This document shows, in pieces, positions 1 to 6,268 of a stretch of 26,031 nt of DNA. Under the pieces are notes generated by a model. That model saw only the letters and a program-made list of their open reading frames with translations. It ran no database searches and was not told the origin of the DNA. The stretch covers positions 1 through 26,031 of IMG/VR virus record IMGVR_UViG_3300013101_000073. The stretch is one strand, 5' to 3'. The DNA is from a virus. Positions within the stretch are counted from its first letter, which is position 1. Each line of letters begins with the position of its first letter. A program made the position numbers and the translations under genes.

Positions 1-1
1 A

Positions 2-148
2 AAAGATGGAGACATCTCTTCTGTAAAAGCCGGAAAAGATAATATCTTTGGAATTGGATACATGAGAAAACTTAACGAAAAAGTTAATGTTGGTTTTCAA
101 ATGGATCTTAATGGAACCTTTGGGATTACTTTAGGTACTGACTTTTAA
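2..148 (+). CDS. C-terminal end of a beta-barrel-like protein (partial)
   Basis: An open frame enters from the left edge and stops at 146-148, giving 48 residues. The translated end alternates polar and hydrophobic residues (NVGFQMDLNGTFGITLGTDF) and finishes in Phe, the usual terminal signature of outer-membrane beta-barrel strands. The next gene encodes a secreted protein that also ends in Phe, so the two may be related envelope proteins. A strong terminator follows directly, so this gene ends a transcription unit. The N-terminus and any signal peptide lie outside the window. The barrel assignment is inference from a short tail. Confidence 0.6.
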   Translation, partial: KDGDISSVKAGKDNIFGIGYMRKLNEKVNVGFQMDLNGTFGITLGTDF

Positions 149-152
149 TAAT

Positions 153-174
153 AGGGAGCTTCGGCTCCCTTTTT
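153..174 (+). terminator. Rho-independent terminator with UUCG tetraloop
   Basis: A perfect 7-bp stem (AGGGAGC with GCTCCCT), a TTCG tetraloop and a run of four T follow. It lies five bases after the upstream stop codon. This is the clearest intrinsic terminator in the window. Confidence 0.93.
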
Positions 175-187
175 GTATGGGGGAATA

Positions 188-628
188 ATGAAAACAATAA
201 TTATACTATTAACAATAATAACAAGTCAATATATCAATGCAAAAACATTCCTTGGAATAGCTCAAGGTGTTCATTTGCAAGGTGAAAAGTTAAATGATAC
301 ACATCCATATTTAGGTGTTAATTTATACAATTTTGGAGCTATGACTTACTTAAATAGTTTTAATAAAGTAGGTTTTGCTGGTTATTATGAATTTAAAGAA
401 AAAAAGAGTAAGAGTATTGAATTTAATTTTAAAATAGGAGTTACTACTGGCTATAGTCCAATAATGGATTATGAAGGTCATACTTATCGCCTAGGTAAGA
501 AGTTCTTCTTTGATAATAATATAATGTTACTCATGATACCAGGTATGAGCTTTAAATACAATGATTATAGTTTAGACTTTACATTGTTAGGCGATTCATT
601 AAATGCCGGTATAACAATTAGGTTTTAA
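188..628 (+). CDS. Secreted beta-barrel-like envelope protein
   Basis: A 146-residue protein. The ATG at 188 is chosen over the one at 173 because GGGGGA (178-183) sits at ribosome-binding distance from it. It begins MKTIIILLTIITSQYINA, a typical signal peptide with a likely cut after Ala. The mature part has many short alternating strands rich in Tyr, Phe and Gly and ends in Arg-Phe, as outer-membrane barrels do. I do not recognise the family. The size would suit a small eight-stranded barrel, possibly an envelope-modifying or superinfection-blocking protein, which is inference only. It opens a new unit after the terminator at 153-174 and is followed one base later by a small zinc-finger-like gene. 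Confidence 0.75.
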   Translation: MKTIIILLTIITSQYINAKTFLGIAQGVHLQGEKLNDTHPYLGVNLYNFGAMTYLNSFNKVGFAGYYEFKEKKSKSIEFNFKIGVTTGYSPIMDYEGHTYRLGKKFFFDNNIMLLMIPGMSFKYNDYSLDFTLLGDSLNAGITIRF

Positions 629-629
629 T

Positions 630-809
630 ATGAACTGTGAAATACATAAGAAATATAAAGGTAGAAGAAAACCTAAGCATGAGTGTGTTGGGTGTTTAAG
701 TTTATATCTACTTATCAAGAGTAAACCTAGGGTACAGCCAATGCCAACTAAAGTAATACCAGATAAAACTAAGTACAATCGAAAGAAGAAACATAGGAAT
801 CAAGAATGA
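630..809 (+). CDS. Small Cys/His zinc-finger-like protein
   Basis: A 59-residue basic protein starting at ATG 630, one base after the previous stop. Residues 1-22 hold a Cys, a nearby His and then a CVGC pair in the arrangement C-x2-H-...-H-x-C-x2-C, with YKGRRKPK between them. This looks like a small zinc knuckle of the kind common in phage proteins. The C-terminal half is Lys/Arg-rich (KYNRKKKHRNQ), so nucleic-acid binding is plausible. The stop overlaps the next start (ATGA at 806-809), which suggests translational coupling. It is too short to assign a function. Confidence 0.7.
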   Translation: MNCEIHKKYKGRRKPKHECVGCLSLYLLIKSKPRVQPMPTKVIPDKTKYNRKKKHRNQE

Positions 810-1153
810 TGACAATCTTTTTATACATAGTAGCTTACATAGTAATACCATTTATTATCTTTAGCATTAATGATTTCTTTTATGGTTATTTTGGTGAAAA
901 TTATGGTGCACCTATATATGATGAAGGTAATATGCCAGAAGTGGTAATGCACATGTTATGGCCTTTAGTGGTATTTATGTTAATTGTAATTTGGATAATA
1001 AGCTTTTTAATATATGTATATAATGATGTATTTAAAGTGAAATTTTGCTTTAAAGATATGAATAAATTTAGAAAAATGGGTAGTAAGAAACATGCTTTAA
1101 AAAATGACTTAGACTATCAAGCTGAGAAGTATTTAACTGGGAAAAAGAAATGA
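806..1153 (+). CDS. Two-pass membrane protein
   Basis: A 115-residue protein with a hydrophobic segment at about residues 3-20 and a second at about 50-71, followed by a basic C-terminal tail (KFRKMGSKKHALK). The ATG at 806 overlaps the previous stop, and a second ATG follows at 809. No enzymatic motif is seen. It is the first of three consecutive overlapping genes for membrane-associated proteins (806-1831), so they may form one membrane complex. I do not recognise the family. Confidence 0.75.
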   Translation: MMTIFLYIVAYIVIPFIIFSINDFFYGYFGENYGAPIYDEGNMPEVVMHMLWPLVVFMLIVIWIISFLIYVYNDVFKVKFCFKDMNKFRKMGSKKHALKNDLDYQAEKYLTGKKK

Positions 1154-1656
1154 CTATGTGGGGTGATCCAGATTGGGACACAAAAACAGAACATACTTTT
1201 TATGCACTTAAGTCTTTTCGTTTTTGGGGTAATAAAGTAGGATTTATTAGTGGGGATATGAAAGAGAAATGGGGTGAGCCTCGTTGGTCTGCTAATATAA
1301 CAGGTGTAGATAATCTTTATAAAATCTTTAATGTGGGATATTACTATTATAGATGGAGTCCGGAACAAAGTCCTAAATATTTTATATTAAATACATTAAA
1401 TAATTGGTCTATGTTCTTTTTTAGGGTGTGGCCAGTTTGGATATTAACATTATGGTATCAAACATTCTTTTACAATGTGGCATACTGGATACCAATGATT
1501 AGACATCACAAGAAGGCTTACAGTATTTATTGTGAAGCTGATTGGAAAGAGCTACTTTGGTTCGCGGGTAGATATGCTCATCGTATGGGAGAGAAATATG
1601 AAGGGTTAACATTCCCTAAGAATAGAAAAGATATAACAGGAGAAAATGATGAATGA
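1150..1656 (+). CDS. Aromatic-rich membrane-associated protein
   Basis: A 168-residue protein unusually rich in Trp, Tyr and Phe. Residues 1-78 look soluble, with WGDPDWD and WGEPRW motifs. A hydrophobic aromatic stretch at about 83-112 looks like one or two membrane segments, and a basic segment follows. It overlaps the previous gene by four bases and the next by eleven. The pair of Trp-Gly-(Asp/Glu)-Pro motifs is distinctive but I cannot tie it to a family. Function unknown. Confidence 0.75.
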   Translation: MTMWGDPDWDTKTEHTFYALKSFRFWGNKVGFISGDMKEKWGEPRWSANITGVDNLYKIFNVGYYYYRWSPEQSPKYFILNTLNNWSMFFFRVWPVWILTLWYQTFFYNVAYWIPMIRHHKKAYSIYCEADWKELLWFAGRYAHRMGEKYEGLTFPKNRKDITGENDE

Positions 1657-1831
1657 TTTATTTACAGTAATAGCAACAATTTTAATTGTGTTTTTAATAA
1701 CCATGATATTAACTATGTGGGGATGGAGTCTATTCATGGTGCCTGTCTTTGGAATGCAAGCGCTCACTGTGAGTCAAGCATTTGGCTTTGTTTTATTGAC
1801 TAATATGCTTAAATTTAAGAAAAATGATTAG
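1646..1831 (+). CDS. Small two-segment membrane protein
   Basis: A 61-residue protein with hydrophobic stretches at about residues 5-27 and 29-53 and a short basic tail (KFKKND). AGGAGA at 1637-1642 is the ribosome-binding site; ATG 1646 or 1649 could both serve. It lies within the membrane-protein cluster and its end overlaps the first microgene at 1824. A holin-like role is conceivable from size and topology but there is no direct support. Confidence 0.72.
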   Translation: MMNDLFTVIATILIVFLITMILTMWGWSLFMVPVFGMQALTVSQAFGFVLLTNMLKFKKND

Positions 1832-1979
1832 TGAAGATGCTAGTGATGAGATTGTAAATTTAACAGATGATTTAACTCTCGTTCTTGGGGCATTTAAGAT
1901 TGTTAACCGAGATGAAGAATACCTTATGTGGGATTCTTTAATAGATTATTGGAAAAGAGTACATGCGGATAGTAATTAA
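1824..1979 (+). CDS. Microprotein of the VLxxLKII family (copy A)
   Basis: A 51-residue acidic protein starting at ATG 1824, eight bases inside the previous gene. Its core reads LTLVLGAFKIVNRDEE followed by WDSLIDYWKRV. The next gene (1963-2124) has the same layout (TIVLRLLKIIDRPME, then WIQLMNYWKTH), so the two are tandem paralogues seen directly in translation. Short upstream overlap and good reading-frame continuity support expression. Function unknown; the layout suggests a hydrophobic helix, a polar turn and a second aromatic helix. Confidence 0.7.
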   Translation: MISEDASDEIVNLTDDLTLVLGAFKIVNRDEEYLMWDSLIDYWKRVHADSN

Positions 1980-2124
1980 TAAACGTAGGGAAATTACACC
2001 TATAACTGATGAGTTCACTATTGTTCTTAGGTTATTAAAGATCATAGACCGCCCAATGGAGAGTTTCATTTGGATACAATTAATGAATTATTGGAAAACA
2101 CATGAACAAAGAGATACAGAATAG
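1963..2124 (+). CDS. Microprotein of the VLxxLKII family (copy B)
   Basis: A 53-residue basic protein. ATG 1963 is chosen because GGAAAAGAG lies just upstream (1951-1959); this gives a 17-base overlap with copy A. The core FTIVLRLLKIIDRPMES and the tail FIWIQLMNYWKTH align without gaps to copy A at LVLGAFKIVNRDEEYLMWDSL. Copy A is acidic and copy B basic around the shared core, which could mean they pair, but that is inference. No known domain is recognised. Confidence 0.7.
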   Translation: MRIVINKRREITPITDEFTIVLRLLKIIDRPMESFIWIQLMNYWKTHEQRDTE

Positions 2125-2320
2125 ACAAAGAGCAAATAGAATGAGAGAAAACAATAAATGGAATGATGATAGTTTTCTCACAGCACATTATATATGTGGA
2201 ATGCTACTTGCTTTAAATATCATTAACCTTAAACAGCATTATCTTTTAGTTAAATATATAAGTAACCAACCAGGTATTAATGATGATCAAGATAGAAGTT
2301 TACTCAGACGGGAGCGGTAA
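2102..2320 (+). CDS. Microprotein of the VLxxLKII family (copy C)
   Basis: Up to 72 residues if it starts at ATG 2102. ATG 2141 is an equally good start, since AAAGAG lies upstream of it and it avoids a 23-base overlap. A basic N-terminus leads into GMLLALNIINLKQHYLLVKY. The stretch MLLALNI(I/C)N is nearly identical to the microprotein at 11404-11556, more than 9 kb away, which is the strongest evidence that these small genes are one family. The 3' end overlaps the RNase H gene by 41 bases. Confidence 0.65.
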   Translation: MNKEIQNRQRANRMRENNKWNDDSFLTAHYICGMLLALNIINLKQHYLLVKYISNQPGINDDQDRSLLRRER

Positions 2321-2714
2321 TTCCTTCAGTTCAGATGGTGGATGGGGAAGTGTTATCTTAATTGATGGTGTTAAAACCAAGGAACTATCTGGTTATCTAC
2401 CTAGCGCAACGAATAATACTGCAGAGTTGACAGCAGGAGTACAGGGTTTGAAGTATGCTGATGCTTACATTCAAGCAGCTAAACTAAAAGAATATGAAGT
2501 TACACTCATATCTGATTCACAATTGGTATTATGCTACGCCAGTGGAAAATGGAAGTGTAAAGCTATACATCTAGCTCCTCTAAAGATAGAGATCATGAAC
2601 CTATATAATAAACTTAATGTTATAGGTAAATGGGTAAAGGGGCATAGTGGAAATGAGTTCAATGAATTATGTGATCAACTAGCTGGTGAGGCTAGAAAAA
2701 ATAAAGGAGTTTAA
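2280..2714 (+). CDS. rnhA: Ribonuclease HI
   Basis: A 144-residue RNase H-fold protein that cuts the RNA strand of RNA-DNA hybrids, for example to remove primers during phage DNA replication. The catalytic carboxylates are visible: Asp10 in YSDGSG, Glu49 in TAEL, Asp79 in ISDSQ and Asp132 in CDQLA. The conserved His122 sits in KGHSGN. Length is normal for bacterial RNase HI (about 150). ATG 2280 and 2283 are both possible starts. It stands alone among microgenes rather than beside replication genes; the DNA ligase at 23817 could finish the fragments it processes. Confidence 0.93.
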   Translation: MMIKIEVYSDGSGNSFSSDGGWGSVILIDGVKTKELSGYLPSATNNTAELTAGVQGLKYADAYIQAAKLKEYEVTLISDSQLVLCYASGKWKCKAIHLAPLKIEIMNLYNKLNVIGKWVKGHSGNEFNELCDQLAGEARKNKGV

Positions 2715-2715
2715 T

Positions 2716-2859
2716 ATGGCATTTTCAGATTGTCCTGAATGTTGGGACACACCATGTACATGTGGACATGAGTGGAAGCAATTAAGTGTAGAGGCATTAG
2801 AAGAACACCTAGAGATGATACGTGAAGTATTAGAGGGTAAGTACAATGAAGAGGGATAA
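2716..2859 (+). CDS. Small CxxC-CxC-H zinc-binding protein
   Basis: A 47-residue protein two bases after rnhA. Residues 6-18 read CPECWDTPCTCGH, a tight cluster of four Cys and one His that should bind one zinc ion. The rest is an acidic helix (about residues 22-45). Its start follows AAAGGAG at 2703-2709. No specific family is recognised; small zinc proteins like this are common in phages and often bind RNA polymerase or nucleic acid, which is only a possibility here. Confidence 0.7.
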   Translation: MAFSDCPECWDTPCTCGHEWKQLSVEALEEHLEMIREVLEGKYNEEG

Positions 2860-2989
2860 TATCTTTACTGGTACACATAGACGCATTAAATATGTTAAGT
2901 CTTTCTTGTGGGTGTTAGCTCATTTAAAGATTATATCTAGGCGAAACAAAGTAATCCTAGAGGCAAGACTAGTAGCGAGTTTAAAATGA
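2846..2989 (+). CDS. Microprotein of the VLxxLKII family (copy D)
   Basis: A 47-residue very basic protein starting at ATG 2846 behind AGAGGGT (2832-2838), overlapping the previous gene by 14 bases. The core is FLWVLAHLKIISRRNKVILEARL, matching copies A and B at VL..LKI(I/V). Its stop overlaps the next start as ATGA at 2986-2989. Function unknown. Confidence 0.68.
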   Translation: MKRDNIFTGTHRRIKYVKSFLWVLAHLKIISRRNKVILEARLVASLK

Positions 2990-3141
2990 TAGCATTAGAA
3001 CGAGAAACTAATAACTTTATTGTAATTAAAGAGATGTTGAGGGTATTGCTATTACTTGATATTGTTGATGATGATGATAGGTTTGAAATGACTGGCCAAT
3101 TAATTGACCTTAATACAGCTTTAAAATCTATTAGGTGGTAA
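2986..3141 (+). CDS. Microprotein of the VLxxLKII family (copy E)
   Basis: A 51-residue protein coupled to copy D by an ATGA overlap. The core is MLRVLLLLDIVDDDDRFEM followed by QLIDLNTALKSI. Copy D is strongly basic and copy E strongly acidic in the loop after the core (SRRNK against DDDDR). This repeats the acidic/basic pairing of copies A and B and is a possible hint of paired partners. Function unknown. Confidence 0.68.
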   Translation: MIALERETNNFIVIKEMLRVLLLLDIVDDDDRFEMTGQLIDLNTALKSIRW

Positions 3142-3211
3142 ACAGTCTAGAGAAGTAACAGCCAAAAGTGACACTGCTACGCGGGGCCGCTTTGATCAAA
3201 TGGAGATAAGT
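3142..3211 (+). other. Short GC-rich intergenic element with palindromes
   Basis: Seventy bases without a gene in an otherwise AT-rich, gene-packed region. It contains TCTAGA, the GC-rich block GCGGGGCCGC (3181-3190) and directly after it the perfect 10-bp palindrome TTTGATCAAA (3191-3200). A weak hairpin may form between GTAACAG and CTGCTAC. GGAGA at 3202-3206 is the ribosome-binding site of the next gene. Role unknown. Confidence 0.4.
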
Positions 3212-3433
3212 ATGACAGAAGTAATGAGACGTATTAAACTAGCTCAATTAGAATCAGAGCTTTTAGATATTAGATTCAATATTAAGAGACATGAGGGGAT
3301 AGTTAACTCTGTCAAGATAACTGATTCTAAGTTCAAAAATACTAGTAAGAAGAAGATACTAAACCTAATCAAAGAGAAGAATAGATTAGTAGATTTGATA
3401 ACTGAGTCAATGTTCCTAGATGTAGAGTTGTAA
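3212..3433 (+). CDS. Small coiled-coil protein
   Basis: A 73-residue protein. ATG 3212 is chosen because GGAGA (3202-3206) lies five bases upstream; ATG 3200 would place this site inside the coding region. The sequence is helical and charged with Leu/Ile heptad-like spacing (residues 8-30 and 46-66) and no Cys, so a coiled coil is likely. The stop codon TAA at 3431-3433 also forms the first bases of the promoter box at 3432. Function unknown. Confidence 0.65.
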   Translation: MTEVMRRIKLAQLESELLDIRFNIKRHEGIVNSVKITDSKFKNTSKKKILNLIKEKNRLVDLITESMFLDVEL

Positions 3434-3450
3434 AACCGATTCGATAATAA
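3432..3450 (+). promoter_or_regulatory. Phage promoter box 1 (T type)
   Basis: AAAACCGATTCGATAATAA, one of six copies of the 19-bp box WAAACMGAWTCGAWAWWAW. It overlaps the upstream stop codon and ends 18 bases before the ATG at 3469. No conserved -35 sequence is seen upstream, so the box itself would be the recognition site. The promoter function is inferred from its repeated intergenic position. Confidence 0.65.
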
Positions 3451-3468
3451 CCTAGAAGGGAGAATTAT

Positions 3469-3612
3469 ATGAGTAACTATTTATCAAGAGTATACTTAAG
3501 TGCAATGACAACTATGAATAAATCAATGATGTTTCCAATTGAATACTATATCGGAATGGTGGCAAGTAGTGGTGGTGATTGGTTATTTATCTTTCACTTG
3601 TCGGTGGTTTAA
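3469..3612 (+). CDS. Short hypothetical protein behind promoter box 1
   Basis: A 47-residue protein with a good ribosome-binding site (AAGGGAGA, 3457-3464). It is rich in Met and Tyr with a hydrophobic C-terminal end (DWLFIFHLSVV), which may insert in or lie on a membrane. It is the first gene after the promoter box at 3432-3450 and is followed immediately by a two-segment membrane protein, so it may open a small membrane-protein operon (3469-5301). Not recognised. Confidence 0.6.
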   Translation: MSNYLSRVYLSAMTTMNKSMMFPIEYYIGMVASSGGDWLFIFHLSVV

Positions 3613-3789
3613 ATGAGAGAGTATCTTAGATCATTATATATCATGTTGTTAGGTATAATATTAATTGCCATAATTATAGGTCCGATATTTCTTGCTGCAA
3701 CTTTTATAAATAACAACTTCCTTTATCTATACATCGCAACGTTTCTAACATGCCCTATAATTTATAGTGAATTAGATAAAAATATATAA
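3613..3789 (+). CDS. Two-segment small membrane protein
   Basis: A 58-residue protein starting directly after the previous stop. Hydrophobic stretches at about residues 9-31 and 34-50 form a hairpin-like membrane topology, with a charged tail (SELDKNI). The size and topology are compatible with a holin or small envelope protein, but no family signature is seen. Confidence 0.65.
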   Translation: MREYLRSLYIMLLGIILIAIIIGPIFLAATFINNNFLYLYIATFLTCPIIYSELDKNI

Positions 3790-3806
3790 ACAACTAAGGG
3801 GAAGAA

Positions 3807-3965
3807 ATGAGATTACCAGATATACCAGTTGAATCACTTATGGATATACATATAAGAACCCTTATTGAAGTTGGATCTATATTTGGTATAGTGTTCTTGC
3901 TGATAATTGTTGGGGCAATAACAATGACTATGATTGAGTGTGCAAAGAAGAAAAATGATAGATAA
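3807..3965 (+). CDS. Single-pass small membrane protein
   Basis: A 52-residue protein with a clear ribosome-binding site (AAGGGGAAG, 3796-3804). One strong membrane segment spans about residues 22-42, followed by a basic CAKKKNDR tail, so the C-terminus is probably cytoplasmic. It overlaps the next tiny gene by eleven bases. Function unknown. Confidence 0.66.
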   Translation: MRLPDIPVESLMDIHIRTLIEVGSIFGIVFLLIIVGAITMTMIECAKKKNDR

Positions 3966-4062
3966 AATCAAAGAGATTATAGAAGATATAAAACATGAAA
4001 TAGAATGGATCTTAGCTGGAATGCCAAAGCCCATCAAAGTTAAAGAGGATAGAAATGAGTAG
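3955..4062 (+). CDS. Very short helical peptide
   Basis: A 35-residue open frame, ATG 3955 to TAG 4060-4062. It would form an amphipathic helix (IKEIIEDIKHEIEWIL) with a basic tail. AAGAAG lies upstream of the start and the stop overlaps the next start by eight bases, matching the local style of coupled genes. The length makes coding status uncertain. Confidence 0.42.
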   Translation: MIDKIKEIIEDIKHEIEWILAGMPKPIKVKEDRNE

Positions 4063-4609
4063 ATATCAATTTAAGACAGATGATTTACTATTGAGATTAC
4101 TTAGGGATTATCACGATATAGATGTTTCTGAAGCTATGTCCTTCTTTGGTGAAAGAGCTGTACAGATGCTAGATTCAGAACCTAATGTGAATGAGAAAAG
4201 TAGAAGCCCAATGACTTTTTATGTAGATCAAGGTAATATTAAAAAGACAGTTACATTTACACATAGGTATAAAAAAGGTCAGAAATTTGCTACACATCTT
4301 AACAGTATGGCAAATAGCAATAATAAAATATACGTTCTAAGAGGATTCTTCCCTAATACACACCTACCATTCAAGATGACATTAGTTAAATTTGAAGGTA
4401 TTGATATGGCAAGAGGTAAGATTACAATTGGATTAAAAGAACATCACACTAGAATAGATAGCGAAGATATAGATGATTATAATGAGGCTATTACTGAGGC
4501 AATTCTACTGAGTACTGAAGTTAAAGGTGATGAAAAGGTAAAATATAAATATAGGGCTTTTAAATGTATGCGACCAAAAGGTATGAAACTTTATCATGAA
4601 AAAAAATAA
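4055..4609 (+). CDS. Hypothetical protein, 184 residues
   Basis: A soluble, mixed alpha/beta, basic protein with no signal peptide or membrane segment. It starts at ATG 4055 behind AGAGGAT (4044-4050). No catalytic motif is recognisable; the middle (residues 50-125) looks strand-rich and the last third helical, ending in a basic tail. It is the largest gene in the 2.7-6.3 kb block. It overlaps the helical protein at 4596 by 14 bases, which suggests they are made together. Confidence 0.75.
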   Translation: MSRYQFKTDDLLLRLLRDYHDIDVSEAMSFFGERAVQMLDSEPNVNEKSRSPMTFYVDQGNIKKTVTFTHRYKKGQKFATHLNSMANSNNKIYVLRGFFPNTHLPFKMTLVKFEGIDMARGKITIGLKEHHTRIDSEDIDDYNEAITEAILLSTEVKGDEKVKYKYRAFKCMRPKGMKLYHEKK

Positions 4610-4895
4610 ACAAGAACCACCTAAAAGAGCACGGCGAGCTATAACTAAACTTCACACATTAGTAGAATACTTAGAGTTTTACATGGGCAACAGTCCTGAA
4701 TTTAGAAAGTGTGTTGTTAAAGAGTTAGCACAAGACATAGAAGAAGTGTTACATGAACTTAGTATTGAGAAAAACATAGACCATATTAGACTTGCTACTA
4801 AGTTAAAGACTATTTGGAATAAGAAATTAAATGTAAAAATAGAGAAAGAAGTAGAAAATAGAATTGATGAAATCAAAAAGAATGATTTGGAGTAG
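4596..4895 (+). CDS. Helical charged protein, 99 residues
   Basis: Starts inside the previous gene (ATG 4596). The first 16 residues are basic (KKNKQEPPKRARRA). The remainder is predicted by eye to be almost entirely helical with alternating charges, ending in an acidic/basic coiled-coil-like region (about residues 70-99). No known motif. A role as a partner of the preceding protein is plausible from the overlap. Confidence 0.7.
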   Translation: MKKNKQEPPKRARRAITKLHTLVEYLEFYMGNSPEFRKCVVKELAQDIEEVLHELSIEKNIDHIRLATKLKTIWNKKLNVKIEKEVENRIDEIKKNDLE

Positions 4896-4897
4896 AT

Positions 4898-5137
4898 ATG
4901 TGGTGGGTAATATTAGTAGTTGGTATTATAGCTTTTAACCTTCTTTACAAATCGCCGACTGATAAATATATAGAGCGACAAAGTAAAACAATCAAGCAAC
5001 TTGATAGGAATAAGGAAATGATTGATATTTTAATAAAACTTAAAGTAATAACTGATGAAGAGATGCACGCCATGCGCAATATGGCATTTGCAGAATTTCA
5101 CTTCAATAATGTTAGACATAGGGGATTAATAGGATGA
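4898..5137 (+). CDS. N-terminally anchored membrane protein
   Basis: A 79-residue protein with an N-terminal membrane anchor (WWVILVVGIIAFNLLY, residues 2-17) and a charged helical cytoplasmic part. GGAG at 4888-4891 is the ribosome-binding site. Residues 41-53 (MIDILIKLKVITD) resemble the core of the VLxxLKII microproteins, so this may be a membrane-anchored relative; the resemblance is short. It overlaps the next membrane gene by four bases. Confidence 0.7.
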   Translation: MWWVILVVGIIAFNLLYKSPTDKYIERQSKTIKQLDRNKEMIDILIKLKVITDEEMHAMRNMAFAEFHFNNVRHRGLIG

Positions 5138-5301
5138 TTAATTATACAATTATAGCACTATTTGCAATTGGAGCACTCGGAACTATTATCAACATGCTCA
5201 TTATTGCTTATGTTGTTAATGCATATAGAGATTTATCTCAGGTCTTTTTTGATGTCAAGAATAGGGTCAATGAAAGGTTCAGTAAGCTGATCAGGTGCTA
5301 A
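5134..5301 (+). CDS. Single-pass small membrane protein overlapping a convergent gene
   Basis: A 55-residue protein coupled to the previous gene by an ATGA overlap (5134-5137). Residues 4-27 are a strong membrane segment, followed by a charged amphipathic helix ending KLIRC. Its last 69 bases overlap the minus-strand zinc-ribbon gene at 5233-5475. Both frames look real: this one has clear topology and coupling, the other has four zinc ligands. Confidence 0.62.
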   Translation: MINYTIIALFAIGALGTIINMLIIAYVVNAYRDLSQVFFDVKNRVNERFSKLIRC

Positions 5302-5475
5302 GACACTAAGCATTCGTGTGATATTTATGGATTGTTTTTCCATATATCCACAAAATCGGCATTTATTCCAAGTTCTCTCATATTCTGTTGAAGTGTGTGG
5401 CCCAAATGAAGAACTGCAACATTTAGGGCAAAAGTATGAGTTTAAGCTTAAATCAGAGTGTAATTGTAAGTTCAT
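5233..5475 (-). CDS. Zinc-ribbon protein on the minus strand
   Basis: An 80-residue protein reading leftward from ATG 5475. Residues 16-19 (CPKC) and 39-42 (CRFC) form a CxxC...CxxC zinc ribbon, with an aromatic and polar spacer between. The C-terminal 22 residues are encoded in DNA that also encodes the end of the plus-strand membrane protein. No Shine-Dalgarno sequence precedes the start. Instead a perfect TATAAT (minus strand, 5489-5484) sits eight bases before the ATG, so the mRNA may be leaderless. Zinc ribbons of this size can bind polymerase or nucleic acid; the target is unknown. Confidence 0.7.
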   Translation of the reverse strand: MNLQLHSDLSLNSYFCPKCCSSSFGPHTSTEYERTWNKCRFCGYMEKQSINITRMLSVLAPDQLTEPFIDPILDIKKDLR

Positions 5476-5483
5476 ATAGTTAT

Positions 5484-5489
5484 ATTATA
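5484..5489 (-). promoter_or_regulatory. Sigma70-type -10 box for the minus-strand zinc-ribbon gene
   Basis: TATAAT on the minus strand, eight bases upstream of ATG 5475. A start about seven bases downstream would place +1 near 5477, leaving almost no 5' leader. No good -35 box is seen. Confidence 0.5.
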
Positions 5490-5517
5490 CTACAACTAGG
5501 AGGTCAGGACTTTAATG

Positions 5518-5526
5518 TGATACAAT
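5518..5526 (+). promoter_or_regulatory. Extended -10 promoter for 5570 operon
   Basis: TGATACAAT matches the extended -10 pattern TGnTATAAT with one change. It lies 43 bases upstream of the GTG start at 5570 and diverges from the minus-strand promoter at 5484-5489. A small hairpin (CCAAT 5544-5548 with ATTGG 5556-5560) in the leader would cover the first G residues of the ribosome-binding site. No -35 match. Confidence 0.5.
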
Positions 5527-5569
5527 AGAGATATACTACCTAACCAATTATAATCATTGGAGGACTTAA

Positions 5570-5884
5570 GTGTCTAGGAATAGAAGCTCGAAGAATGACT
5601 GGAGACGGTACATTAAATTTGAGCAAGAAAATGAAAAACTAAGAAAAGAAGTTAATAAGCTTAGAAAAGTAGTTAATACAATGGTTATCGATCAATTAGA
5701 GCAACGAGCTCTTAAGATTGAAGATGGTGAAATACCAATATCCTCTATTTGTGAAGTGTGTGGAAATGAAGATCTACATATTGTACCCATTAAAAGACCT
5801 GATGGTAATTGGGAGATTAAATTATGCAAAAGTTGCAACCACCGACAAGCAATGCAAAAAAGCAAAGAACAGAAAGAGAAATAG
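5570..5884 (+). CDS. Leucine-zipper plus zinc-ribbon protein
   Basis: A 104-residue protein with a GTG start supported by GGAGGAC at 5559-5565. A basic N-terminus (residues 1-18) leads into a coiled coil with heptad-spaced Leu/Val (about 18-48). A zinc ribbon follows, with CEVC at 62-65 and CKSC around 86-89, then a Lys-rich tail. Basic region, zipper and zinc ribbon together suggest a dimeric nucleic-acid-binding protein, possibly a transcription regulator. That is inference; no named family is recognised. The next gene starts 61 bases before its end. Confidence 0.75.
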   Translation: MSRNRSSKNDWRRYIKFEQENEKLRKEVNKLRKVVNTMVIDQLEQRALKIEDGEIPISSICEVCGNEDLHIVPIKRPDGNWEIKLCKSCNHRQAMQKSKEQKEK

Positions 5885-6075
5885 AAATTGGCAATGATTA
5901 TTCTAAGGCCAGAAAATTCCCACATACAATTATAGGTAGAAAGAGACTTAGAGGTTTACGTAGAGCTCTTTGGAAAATAAACATCCACTTATTTGTTCCC
6001 ATGAATTCAGCTCAATACACTGATGAATATTGTAAAGCGTATTCTAAAGAAGTAGAGTCAGATGCACTCTTTTAA
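5824..6075 (+). CDS. Small basic protein overlapping the zinc-ribbon gene
   Basis: An 83-residue protein. ATG 5824 is supported by GGGAGA (5809-5814) at proper spacing, even though this gives a 61-base overlap with the preceding gene in another frame. The middle is very basic (GRKRLRGLRRALWK). No motif is recognised. The 3' end overlaps the next microgene by 14 bases. Confidence 0.6.
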   Translation: MQKLQPPTSNAKKQRTEREIEIGNDYSKARKFPHTIIGRKRLRGLRRALWKINIHLFVPMNSAQYTDEYCKAYSKEVESDALF

Positions 6076-6268
6076 ATATAGTAAAACAAGTAATTCACAA
6101 ATACAAACCATATTAAGACTTGCTCATGTTCTTAGGCAATTAGATTTATCCAACAAGTGGTGTTGGAAAGTAGAAACAAGATCTGAGTATGCTTATATGG
6201 GTGAAGATCAAGTTATAGAGTTTTACTATAACTATTTCGCACTACATAATAGAGGTAAACATGATTAA
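6062..6268 (+). CDS. Small protein, possible distant VLxxLKII family member
   Basis: A 68-residue protein starting at ATG 6062 behind AGAAGTAGAG. It has ILRLAHVLRQLDLSNKW followed by an aromatic end (VIEFYYNYF). The order of a hydrophobic Leu-rich helix, a polar loop and an aromatic helix resembles the microproteins elsewhere in the window, but the core motif is altered. It overlaps the next gene by eight bases. Confidence 0.62.
   Translation: MHSFKYSKTSNSQIQTILRLAHVLRQLDLSNKWCWKVETRSEYAYMGEDQVIEFYYNYFALHNRGKHD

Noticed and set aside
1117-1368. Minus-strand open frame opposite the membrane genes, and similar opposite-strand frames elsewhere
   Set aside because: They lie within well-supported genes, have no ribosome-binding sites and show no recognisable domains.
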